Shown here: in pieces, positions 1 through 8,003 of the stretch
Layout: the number at the start of each line of letters is the position of its first letter
How positions within the stretch are numbered: the first letter of the stretch is position 1
Assembly: GCA_963716925.1 (NCBI GenBank)
Contig: CAVQUX010000033.1
Span: forward strand, 434,001 to 498,000
Source: DAISKN01 sp963716925
GTDB lineage: Bacteria; Acidobacteriota; Vicinamibacteria; Marinacidobacterales; SMYC01
Length of the DNA: 64,000 bases
Reading direction: 5' to 3'
Made by a program: the position numbers and the translations under genes
Notes under the pieces: generated by a model
Seen by the model: only the letters and a program-made list of their open reading frames with translations
What the model was told of the DNA's origin: nothing
The model's database searches: none

Positions 1-1
1 T

Positions 2-943
2 CGCTATCAGGCGCTCCTCGATCGCGCGAGCACGAGCGGAAACGCGCTCTCGATCCTGAACGTCAAGCTCGTCGTCCGTCCCAACGCGGCGTCGGCCTAC
101 CCGTGGTGCGGCGCCCGCTACGCATCGCCCCTTCCGATCCTCGATCTGCCCCCGGATCTCACTCCGGCGAAGCTCACGATCTCCCCTCCGATCGAGGCCG
201 CCAGGATCGTCTTCTACTGGACGCCTCTAGGCTCCGGGGGGACGGGGGTCATCGAGATTGGCGGAAGCTCCCACTCCCTGGTGGAAGGTCAGCCTCTTGC
301 CGTCGACTTCGACGAGCCCCAGGCGTTCTCCGAGTTCCGGGTTCTCGTGAACAACGGCAATCCGGGCATCCGCCTCGACGACCTCGAGGTGGATCTCAAC
401 CCCATCGGCCTCAAGAGCGATTTTCTCGAGATCGACGGCATGAGCATCAACCTTCATGCTCTGCCCCGCGCCTACTTCGTCGTTCCCTCCCAGGTTCCGA
501 GCGAGATCCAGACCGTGGAGAGCCTCGGCTGCTGGAGCGTTCACCAGGGAATTCAGTTGATCGATCCCGAGACCGGGCAGGGAGCGTCGGGATTCTTCAG
601 GAAAGACGCGGCCGAGGTCGTGGTTTACGAGCCGGAGCGGGTCGAGATCTCTACGGACTCGCCGCGGGACGGATTCCTCGTCTTTTCCGACACCTACCGG
701 CCGGGCTGGTCGGCTCTGGTCGATGGATCCCCGAGCCCGATTCTGCGGGCTCAGGCGGCCTTTCGGGCGGTCCGGGTCCCCGCGGGAAAACACCGCGTCC
801 TCTTCCTCTACCGGCCCGGTTCTCTCCGCGTCGGCGCCGCCGTCAGTCTCCTGTCCCTCGGCATCCTCGCCGTCTGGCCGGCGGTCTCCCGGTTTTGGCG
901 TCGACGAATCACTCCAACTTTGGACGAAATCCCCGTAAGATAG
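2..943 (+). CDS. YfhO-family membrane protein, C-terminal part only
   Basis: The frame is open from the first bases of the window with no start, so this is the C-terminal ~313 residues of a longer protein. The end matches the YfhO pattern: a beta-rich extracytoplasmic domain containing FSDTYRPGW followed by VPAGKHRVLFLYRP, then one final hydrophobic helix (LRVGAAVSLLSLGILAVWP) and a short basic tail. YfhO proteins are multi-pass membrane proteins related to GT-C glycosyltransferases, so a role in transferring lipid-linked sugars at the membrane is plausible. The catalytic N-terminal part lies outside the window, so no substrate can be proposed. The stop TAG at 941 is 29 bases before the next gene, which runs the same way. 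Confidence 0.75.
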   Translation, partial: RYQALLDRASTSGNALSILNVKLVVRPNAASAYPWCGARYASPLPILDLPPDLTPAKLTISPPIEAARIVFYWTPLGSGGTGVIEIGGSSHSLVEGQPLAVDFDEPQAFSEFRVLVNNGNPGIRLDDLEVDLNPIGLKSDFLEIDGMSINLHALPRAYFVVPSQVPSEIQTVESLGCWSVHQGIQLIDPETGQGASGFFRKDAAEVVVYEPERVEISTDSPRDGFLVFSDTYRPGWSALVDGSPSPILRAQAAFRAVRVPAGKHRVLFLYRPGSLRVGAAVSLLSLGILAVWPAVSRFWRRRITPTLDEIPVR

Positions 944-972
944 CTCCATAAACCCATTCTCGGAGTGTCGGG

Positions 973-2740
973 ATGCGCTCAGCCACGGCTGAGCCGATAG
1001 GAGCCCTCTCTTTGTCCGCGGAAAAGGCCGAGCTGCCCCAACAACACGACGAAAGCCGGACGATCGGAGGGGTCCGCGAGCTGGTCCGTCTTCTGGTCAA
1101 GACGCAGAAAGCCCAGCGGCTGTACGACGCGAAGAATGCGGTGGCCGAGCGGCTCGAGCTCGACTTCTACGAGCGGCTGAGCTCCTTCGTATCCGAACAG
1201 GGCGAAGTGCAGCTCGTGGTTCTGGAATCTCAACTTCGATGCGAGGACCAGGTGGTCTTCGAGAGCGCCGACCGGACCGACAGTCTGTCGTTTCTTCTCT
1301 ACCGCGACGGCATCCGTCGGCTCTCGTTCAGCCCGGGACTCGAGCTTCAGGAGCTTCGGGCGTTTCTTCGCTGTCTCAACCGGGTCGCGCTCCTCACGAA
1401 CGACCAGGACGATCTGGTGACGCTTCTGTGGGAGCAGGACTTCCATTCGATCCGCTACTTCGCCATCGAGGAGCTTGCCCGAACCGAGTCCTACCCGCGG
1501 CTGTCGGACCAGCTCGGAGCCGGCGACCGATCCGAACCCGGAGTCGGAGGCCAGCCTGCGGAAGCCGTGAGCCTCGATCTGAAACAGCCGGTGTCCACGG
1601 TCCCCGTCGAGGCCTGCCGCCTTCTGTCCGGCGAGATCGAGACGCTGCAGAAACAGCTCGCGGCCGAGGAGCAGCAGCCGTTCCGGCAACTGGTCTCCGA
1701 GCTCGCGCTCGAGCTCGTGCTCCTCGAGGACGGCGCCGAGGAGCAAGGCGAGGTCTCGGAGGAGATCGTCGAGATCGCCGACAGGCTCATCGCCGACGGC
1801 GACGTCGCCGAGCTCATGGGGATGCACGAGCACATCGAGGGCCTCACCACGATGATTTTTCCGAATGCGGTCTCGGCGCGGAAGCTTTCGTCGGAGCTCA
1901 GCAGAATCTCTGGCCGAGCCCGAGCGGTTCGAGAAGCTCATGGAGAGGGTCGACCTGTTGCATGCGCCCAGGCCGGAGGGCCTCACCGTCTTTCTCGCCC
2001 GCCTGGGGTCTTCCGCTTCCGCTCAGCTCCTTCCCTGGATGGGGAGGTTCTCGTCTCCTCCCTACCGCCGCGCGGTCACGGGAGCTCTTCTGTTTCTCGA
2101 GGACGGCGGCCTCGGCGTCCTGCGCGACGGGCTTCCGTTCGGCCCGCCGCCCGTCGAGCCGCAGGAGCGGTTGCACCACCGGCAGCTCGTTCGCGAGGTG
2201 GTTCACGCCCTGAGCCGACATGCCTCGCCAGACGCGCTTCCGCTCCTCGAGCAGCTCCTCACGTCCACCGACCCGGAAACGCGACGCGAAAGCTTCCTCG
2301 CCGCGAGCCGCTGCCCGGAAGAGCGAGTCGTCTCGCTCTGCCTCGAACGGCTCGTGGATGCCGATCCCGAGGTCCGCACTACCGCTCTCGATACCCTGGT
2401 GAAGAGGGGCGGGGCCGATCTCGGCCTTCCGATCCTCGAGCGCGCCATCGCGAGCGAACGCTTCGAACGGCTCGGCCTCCTGGAGAAGAGGCGCCTGTTC
2501 GCCGCCGTGGCGAAGCTATCGGGCGAGGCCGCTCTCGACGCCTTCCAGACACTCTTGAGCGCACGCGAGGATCACTGGTTCCAGAAGCAGAAGGATAGGG
2601 ACTTCGTCGAGGCGGTGGCCCATGGAATCCGCATGGCGGGCGGACCCAGGGCCAAGCGGATCCTGGAGGAGGGCTCGCGGAGCGGGCCCAAGCTCGTGCG
2701 CGCGGCCTGTCTCAAAGAGCTCGGCGTGAGGCGAAGCTGA
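973..2740 (+). pseudogene. HEAT-repeat protein with a frame break near 1905
   Basis: The protein starts at ATG 973 in one frame and reads well to about base 1905 (ending KLSSELSR). It then continues as convincing protein one frame over (SLAEPERFEKL onward) to the stop at 2740. The old frame stays open to 2598 but becomes an Arg/Pro-rich shadow. Joined, it would be about 588 residues. Residues ~30-165 form an alpha/beta module that also occurs at the N-terminus of the next gene (compare LYRDGIRRLSF with LSKRGIGGISF). The second half carries HEAT-like repeats (ALPLLEQLLTSTDPETRR, VSLCLERLVDADPEVR). It lies 3 bases before the HD-GYP gene, so it is probably the scaffold member of a c-di-GMP operon. 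One extra base (or two missing) explains the break. There is no homopolymer at the site, and sequencing error, real mutation or recoding cannot be separated here. Confidence 0.7.
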
Positions 2741-2743
2741 CCG

Positions 2744-4210
2744 ATGGCGACGACGCCGACCGCGGCCCCGATGGAGACGACGAGCTCCGAGGCCCGGGCG
2801 TTTCTCGAGAGGTCGCGCGAAACCCTGCAGCAGCTCGCGGTGCTCATTCGGAACTCCTATCTGCACGACTTGAGCAACCAGGTGTTCGAGGAGCCGCTTT
2901 TGAAGCTCGTGCAGTCGATTTCCCAGCTCGTCCTCACCGAAGGGAGCTTCCGCCTCGAGGGCTTCGGCGAGGAGTTCTTCGCCAACGGCAACCGCATCCG
3001 GATGGAGTTCCGGAGCCTTCCGGCCTACAAGTACGTCCTCAACGAGCTTTCGAAACGGGGAATCGGAGGAATCTCGTTCGAGAGCCGCCCCACGGTCCCG
3101 GCGGTCAGCGCGTTTCTCGAAGTCTTCTGCCGCGCGCGCGAGGAGGAGAGCGAGGAGCGGGACCTCCTCGATCGCCTCAACGGGGAGCTCGTCGCGCGGG
3201 AGGTCAAAGGCGTCCGGCTCCTTCCCTCACGGGACGAGGTCGCGATGCCGGAGAGCGAGCTCTCCTCGGACCGCAGGGAACGCGCCCTGAACGCGTATCA
3301 GCAGGCGCTCGATTTCATCCGCGAGTCGATGATGACCGTCGACTCCCCGGCGCAGGTCAACGTACGCAAGGCGAAGCGCACGGTGCAGAAGCTGGTCGAC
3401 TTGAGCTACGAGGAGGGAGGCGGGTTCTCGCTGGCGGGAATGGCTTCGATCAAGGCCCATGACGACTATACCTTCAACCACATGGTGAACGTCTGCGTTC
3501 TCGCCATCGCATTCGGGCAGCGTCTGGGGCTCAAGCGCCACTCGCTCGCGCAGCTGGGGCTCTGCGCGCTCTACCACGACATGGGAAAGCTCCACATCCC
3601 CCTCGAAGTCCTCAACAAACATACGGGCCTCACGGAGGAGGAATGGGCGAAGATGGGCAACCACACCATCTATGCCGCGCGCACTCTCTTTCCTTTGATC
3701 GTGGTGGATCGGACGACGGTAAACCGGATCCTCACTTCGCTCCAGCATCATCTTCGCTTCGACGGAACCGGCTACCCCAGGCTCCAGCTGCGAAGGAAGC
3801 AGAGCCTGTATGCCCGAATCACCGCCATCGTCGACACCTTCGACGCCATGACGACGAAGCGCATCTACCAGCGGCAGTACCTGCCCGACGAGGCGATCGC
3901 GGTGATGTACGAGGGCGCGGGCACCCGCTACGATCCGCTCCTGGTGAAGGCGTTCATCAATTGTATGGGCATCTTCCCCGTCGGCTCGACGGTGGTTCTC
4001 CGGACGGGAGAGCTCGCGGTCGTCGTCGACTCCAATCCCGACCCCGACCATCTGCACCAACCCCGGATCCGGGTCGTGACCGACTCCGGTCGCGTTCGGG
4101 TGCCGCCGTTTCTCGCCGATCTCTCCGAGCCCGGCGAGGACTCCCGGGCCATCCTTCACTGCGTGGATCCGGAGGAGTTTGGAATCGTAAGCGCGCACTA
4201 TGCCTTCTAG
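2744..4210 (+). CDS. HD-GYP cyclic-di-GMP phosphodiesterase
   Basis: This 488-residue protein combines an N-terminal module (~20-160) shared with the preceding HEAT protein and a C-terminal HD-GYP domain (~230-400). The HD pair is intact at residues 278-279 (YHDMGKLHIP) and the GYP signature is present at 343-345 (FDGTGYP), with conserved His at 246 and a His pair at 335-336. The metal site therefore looks functional. HD-GYP enzymes hydrolyse cyclic di-GMP to pGpG and GMP. No receiver domain or membrane segment is visible, so the N-terminal module is the likely sensor or partner-binding part. The gene starts 3 bases after the HEAT protein and overlaps the following GGDEF gene by 11 bases, so synthesis and breakdown enzymes are translated from one message. 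Confidence 0.9.
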   Translation: MATTPTAAPMETTSSEARAFLERSRETLQQLAVLIRNSYLHDLSNQVFEEPLLKLVQSISQLVLTEGSFRLEGFGEEFFANGNRIRMEFRSLPAYKYVLNELSKRGIGGISFESRPTVPAVSAFLEVFCRAREEESEERDLLDRLNGELVAREVKGVRLLPSRDEVAMPESELSSDRRERALNAYQQALDFIRESMMTVDSPAQVNVRKAKRTVQKLVDLSYEEGGGFSLAGMASIKAHDDYTFNHMVNVCVLAIAFGQRLGLKRHSLAQLGLCALYHDMGKLHIPLEVLNKHTGLTEEEWAKMGNHTIYAARTLFPLIVVDRTTVNRILTSLQHHLRFDGTGYPRLQLRRKQSLYARITAIVDTFDAMTTKRIYQRQYLPDEAIAVMYEGAGTRYDPLLVKAFINCMGIFPVGSTVVLRTGELAVVVDSNPDPDHLHQPRIRVVTDSGRVRVPPFLADLSEPGEDSRAILHCVDPEEFGIVSAHYAF

Positions 4211-5294
4211 AAACGAACGGAACACGAAGAGGAACCCGACGGATCGGAAATCGAGGGCGATCCTCTGGGTCGGAGGCTCGGGTCTCCCGGGCGGCGCCGT
4301 CGGCAGGAAGCTGGTGGATCTCGGCTACCCACTGCACTGGGAGCCCGCGTCGCCCAAAGCGGCGCGGTCGGTCGCGGCGCTCGGCCCGGCTCTCGTCGTC
4401 GTCGAGGCGGAGAAGCTCGACAACTTGCTGCTGAACCTTCTCGGAGCCCTCGCCGAGCTCAAGCCCTCGGTCGATCTGGTCGTGTTCCAGCTTCGAAGCC
4501 GCGAGCCGCGATCGATCCCCGACCGGCTCGACGGCGTCCTCCTGCGGGGACCGACGTTGGTGCAGCAGATCCGGCTGGTGCTGAACGCGATCGAAGGCGG
4601 CCGCCAGTTCAAGGCCGCGGGGGCGAGAGCGGTGAAGCGGCTTCGAAGCTCTCTGGCCGAAGTCGAGAGGCTCCGGACGCTCGCGGTCAAGGACGACCTC
4701 ACCTCTCTCTACAACCTGCGTTTCTTCAACCGCTCGCTCGAGACCGAGCACCAGCGCGCGACGAGATTCGGCCGGAGCTACTCGCTCATCTTTCTCGACC
4801 TCGACGGCCTGCGAGAAGTGAACACCCGCGAGGGGCATATGGCCGGCGCCCAGGTGTTGAAGCACGTCGGAGAGTTCCTGATTCAGCGCATCCGACGCAT
4901 CGACCTGCCCGCTCGAATCGGAGGGGACGAGTTCGTGGTGATCTGCCCGGAGACGGAGAAGGTCGCGGTGCGGCTCGTCGCCGATCGGCTTCGGCACGGA
5001 ATCCAGCGGCTCCAGAACGAGAACGGCATGCCTCTCGGCATCACCGCCAGCATCGGCGTCGCCTCCTTCCCGGAAGACGGGGACCTGCCGGAAGAGATCC
5101 TGCAGCGGGCCGACCGCGCGCTCTACGAGGCGAAGGCGCTCGGGAAGAACCGCGTCTGCTGCTGGGGCGACTTCGCGCTCGCCGCCGAGGAGAAGGGGCA
5201 TCACGGATCGGTCCATGGAAACCTCGCCGCCGACTCCGACCCGGGTACTCTCGAGGTGGTGCGGAAGAGGAAGCCGAAGCCATCGGCGGATTGA
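4200..5294 (+). CDS. GGDEF-domain diguanylate cyclase
   Basis: This 364-residue protein has a basic N-terminus, a degenerate receiver-like domain (~20-130, starting AILWVGGSG), a short coiled linker and a GGDEF domain (~160-320). The active-site motif GGDEF is intact at 241-245. An inhibitory I-site RxxD (RRID, 232-235) lies exactly five residues upstream, so product inhibition by cyclic di-GMP is expected. The receiver-like part lacks a clear phospho-acceptor pocket. The start ATG lies inside the end of the HD-GYP gene (11-base overlap), indicating translational coupling. A C-terminal tail of about 40 residues after the domain is charged and probably disordered. Confidence 0.9.
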   Translation: MPSRNERNTKRNPTDRKSRAILWVGGSGLPGGAVGRKLVDLGYPLHWEPASPKAARSVAALGPALVVVEAEKLDNLLLNLLGALAELKPSVDLVVFQLRSREPRSIPDRLDGVLLRGPTLVQQIRLVLNAIEGGRQFKAAGARAVKRLRSSLAEVERLRTLAVKDDLTSLYNLRFFNRSLETEHQRATRFGRSYSLIFLDLDGLREVNTREGHMAGAQVLKHVGEFLIQRIRRIDLPARIGGDEFVVICPETEKVAVRLVADRLRHGIQRLQNENGMPLGITASIGVASFPEDGDLPEEILQRADRALYEAKALGKNRVCCWGDFALAAEEKGHHGSVHGNLAADSDPGTLEVVRKRKPKPSAD

Positions 5295-5324
5295 GCGCGG
5301 GCAGCGTTCGCCTCCGCGCAAAGC

Positions 5325-5461
5325 GCTTCGGCGAAATCGCGCCGAAGCCCGACGGGCGCAGGCGGGAGCGCCGGAGAGCGGAGCAAGCAGCGGGGCCCGG
5401 AGGGCCCCTCCTCCCCGCGCGATGAGCGCGGGGAGCGCGCGCCCCGAGGAGGGGCGCGCGC
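5325..5461. other. Run of four perfect GC-rich hairpins
   Basis: Four perfect inverted repeats follow one another between the GGDEF gene and the ATP-grasp gene: 5325-5348 (9-bp stem, 6-nt loop), 5392-5408 (7-bp stem, 3-nt loop), 5411-5435 (10-bp stem, 5-nt loop) and 5435-5461 (11-bp stem, 5-nt loop). The last two share one base. No T-tract follows, so they do not form a standard intrinsic terminator. They could slow polymerase or protect the upstream message. An AT-rich stretch (TAATTAATGCTAAGC) begins directly after the last stem and probably carries the promoter of the next gene. Confidence 0.7.
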
Positions 5462-5489
5462 ACTAATTAATGCTAAGCTTTCCCCCACC

Positions 5490-6737
5490 ATGGCCGAAGT
5501 CACCCGCCGCATCGGTCTTTCGCTCGGCGCAGATCTCTGCTGGCCCATCTGCTTCGAAGAGATCCTGAAAGCCTGGTCTCCCGCCTTTCCCGTGGGAGAC
5601 GACGTCGTCCGGTTCGAAGTGAAGCGCGTCACCATCGAGCCCTACGATCTCAAGAAGCCCTGTCCCTACGACCTGGTCCTCGACCGCCTCACGCACTGGT
5701 ACAACACGAGCCGGGAGTGGATTAAGAAGGCGGTCCTCATGGACGGCCTCTACGTACTGAACAATCCCTGGTCCATCCAGGCGATGGAGAAGCACTCCAC
5801 CTACTGCGCCATGATGCGTCTCGGCCTTCCCGTGCCCGAGACCTGGATGGTCCCGCCCAAGGAGTACGAGCCGGCGCCGGATCTCCAGGTGACGCTCGAG
5901 CGCTACGCCCAGCTCTTCGATCTCGGCGACGTCGGCCGGAGCATCGGCTATCCGTTCTTCATGAAGCCCTACGACGGAGGCGCCTGGGTGGGAGTGAGCC
6001 GCATCAAGAACGAGCAGGAGCTCAAGGATGCCTACGACAAGAGCGGCAAGCGCATCATGCACCTGCAGAAAGCGATCGACCCCTTCGATCTCTTCGTTCG
6101 CTGTCTCGGGGTCGGACCTCAGGTGCGCTTCCTGCGCTACGACCCGGACGCCCCGCTCCACGAAAGATACCGGCTCGATCGGAACTTCCTCCCGCCCGAG
6201 GAGGAGCGTCTTCTCTACGACATGACGCTGACCATCAACTCGTTCTTCGGCTGGGACTTCAACTCCTGCGAGGTCCTGCGGAAGGACTCCGTCCACTATC
6301 CCATCGACTTCGCCAACGCCTGCCCCGACTCGCAGGTGACGTCGCTCCACTACCACTTCCCCTGGCTGGTGAAAGCCAAGCTGCGCTGGGCGCTCTTCTG
6401 CGCCGCCACTCGGAGGCCCATGAGGATGAACCTCGACTGGGCTCCGTACTACGCCATTCGGGAGAAGAACCTTCCTTACCGCGAGGCTCTCGCGGCCTAC
6501 GCCGACGTCGGCCGGGAGCGCTTCGACAAGGACCGCTTCGACGAGTTCTGCGACCGCCACATGAGCGAGCTCGACGAGATCGCCTGGGAGTTCTTCGGAA
6601 CCGAGACCGCGAAGCACGCCGTGCGGCTCAAGGTCGAGGCCCTCTTCCCCGCGCACGAGCACGAGCAGTTCACCGAGCATTTCTGGGAGAGGATCCAGAT
6701 GTGGCGGAGGGACGAAGAGGCGGAGAAGCTCCTATAA
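5490..6737 (+). CDS. ATP-grasp domain protein (RimK-like), function unknown
   Basis: This 415-residue soluble protein has the layout of ATP-grasp ligases. A pre-ATP-grasp region ends in a NNPWSIQAMEKHSTY segment and a GLPVPETWMVP strand. The ATP-binding lysine lies in PFFMKPYDGGAW (K159), and the acidic metal-binding part is in the last third (CEVLRKDSVHYPIDFAN). Such enzymes join a carboxylate to an amine or thiol using ATP through an acyl-phosphate. The substrate cannot be told from the sequence. No Shine-Dalgarno sequence precedes ATG 5490, and a TAAGCT -10-like box ends ten bases upstream, so a leaderless message is possible. It is followed by a separate promoter-like box and the broken Uma2 gene. 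Confidence 0.75.
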   Translation: MAEVTRRIGLSLGADLCWPICFEEILKAWSPAFPVGDDVVRFEVKRVTIEPYDLKKPCPYDLVLDRLTHWYNTSREWIKKAVLMDGLYVLNNPWSIQAMEKHSTYCAMMRLGLPVPETWMVPPKEYEPAPDLQVTLERYAQLFDLGDVGRSIGYPFFMKPYDGGAWVGVSRIKNEQELKDAYDKSGKRIMHLQKAIDPFDLFVRCLGVGPQVRFLRYDPDAPLHERYRLDRNFLPPEEERLLYDMTLTINSFFGWDFNSCEVLRKDSVHYPIDFANACPDSQVTSLHYHFPWLVKAKLRWALFCAATRRPMRMNLDWAPYYAIREKNLPYREALAAYADVGRERFDKDRFDEFCDRHMSELDEIAWEFFGTETAKHAVRLKVEALFPAHEHEQFTEHFWERIQMWRRDEEAEKLL

Positions 6738-6747
6738 TGGGAGCTGG

Positions 6748-7327
6748 ATGAGTCAGCACGGCTCACGAGCACCGAGGCCGGCGACCTACGCAGATATCGA
6801 GGCGCTCTCCGAACGTTTCGTCGGGGAGATCCTGACTGGAGACCTTTACGCTTCGCCGCGACCTCGTTTACGGCACGCGCAAGCCACCGGGTGGGTGGAT
6901 CGAAGACTCGGCCCGCCGTTTCACGAGGGCAGCGGCGGACCCGGGGGGTGGTGGATTCTCATCGAGCCCGAGCTCCGTCTCGCCGAGGACGTCGTCGTTC
7001 CCGGACCTCGCGGGCTGGCGCCGAGAACGACTGTCGGTTGTCCCCGATGCGGCGCGTCTCGAGCTCGCGCCTGACTGGGTCTGCGAGATCCTGTCGCCCT
7101 CGACGGAGCGCATCGATCGCGGCCTCAAGCTCGGCATCTACGCCCGGGAGCGCGTTTCCCATTCGTGGCTCCTCAATCCGGACGCCCGAACACTCGAGGT
7201 TTTCCGTCTTCTGGGCGGCGAGTGCATGGTCGCCGCGGTCCACACCGGAGAGACGCCGGCTCGAGCCGAGCCTTTCGAGGCCATCGAGCTGGATCTGAAG
7301 ACGCTCTGGGGTGAAATACCGGCCTAG
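6748..7327 (+). pseudogene. Uma2-family (DUF820) protein broken by a one-base insertion
   Basis: The reading frame from ATG 6748 matches the Uma2 N-terminus (TYADIEALSERFVGEI, then GGPGGWWILIEPELRLAEDV) up to about 7002. There the text CCCGGACCTCG appears to hold one G too many. In the next frame the family sequence resumes (PDLAGWRRERL, then LAPDWVCEILSPSTER) and ends at TAG 7325-7327. Removing one G at 7003-7004 restores a protein of ~192 residues. Uma2 proteins have a PD-(D/E)xK nuclease-like fold, multiply in bacterial genomes and have no firmly established role. A TATAAT box (6733-6738) lies 9 bases before the ATG. The gene faces a second Uma2 gene with only 15 bases between their ends. 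Confidence 0.75.
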
Positions 7328-7342
7328 CTCCCTCGGCGGTGT

Positions 7343-7951
7343 TTACTGGCTTCGGCGAAGCGCGTCGCGGAACGCCTTGACCGCCTGGAGCGCCGTAGGG
7401 CGATCGAGGAACGAGCCGAGGAGCTCGAGGTCGAGATCGGGGAACAAGCGGCTCCGGTCCGTTCGCTCGTAGTCCTGCTGGCGCAGGACGTGGATTTCGA
7501 TCCTGGAGTCTTTCCAGAACCAAACCTCACCGACGCCGAGGCGACGATAGATCTCGAGCTTGTCGATGCCCCCGCTGGTCCAAACGACCTCGATGGCGAG
7601 GTCCGGAATCTCCTTGTCCTGATCGCCGACGAGGTAGCACTCGTCCGGCTCAAGGCCGCTTTGCTTCGGCGGGCTCTTCAGCGTCCAGGCGCCGTACGGG
7701 GAGAGATCGACCCCCCGCTCGAGAGCATAGGCCTCGACGAGACATCCGATGTACGACTTGATCCGCTCGTGGTCCTTCGACGGGCTCATCAGCTCCATCG
7801 CTCCTTCCAGGTAGGCGATCCGCGGCACCGGCGCTTCGCCCCGCAAAGCGAGCTGAGCTTCGTAGTGGCTCCAGGGCACAGCGTAGGTAACGAGGCGCTG
7901 GTCAGCCGTGGGAACGTGTTCCCCCGCTTGCGTCGTCACTGGAGCGGCCAT
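7343..7951 (-). CDS. Uma2-family (DUF820) endonuclease-fold protein
   Basis: This 202-residue protein runs convergent to the broken Uma2 copy. Family landmarks are IAYLEGAMELMSPSKDHER, a central PDLAIEVVWTSGGIDKLE segment carrying the acidic and lysine residues of a PD-(D/E)xK-like core, and GVGEVWFWKDSRIEIHVL. The frame is open further upstream, but ATG 7951 (MAAPVTTQAGEH) fits the family. The extra N-terminal codons would overlap the neighbouring amidohydrolase. A TAGCAT box (7959-7964 on this strand) sits 7 bases before this start with no Shine-Dalgarno sequence. The two Uma2 proteins belong to different subtypes and do not look like a recent duplication. Confidence 0.75.
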   Translation of the reverse strand: MAAPVTTQAGEHVPTADQRLVTYAVPWSHYEAQLALRGEAPVPRIAYLEGAMELMSPSKDHERIKSYIGCLVEAYALERGVDLSPYGAWTLKSPPKQSGLEPDECYLVGDQDKEIPDLAIEVVWTSGGIDKLEIYRRLGVGEVWFWKDSRIEIHVLRQQDYERTDRSRLFPDLDLELLGSFLDRPTALQAVKAFRDALRRSQ

Positions 7952-8003
7952 AACCAGAATGCTACCACGCGGCAAAGGCCGCCGGTGCGCCCGTGTCCGA
8001 AGC

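Noticed and set aside
5392..5461. Hairpins considered as a rho-independent terminator
   Set aside because: No T-tract follows on either strand at the right distance.
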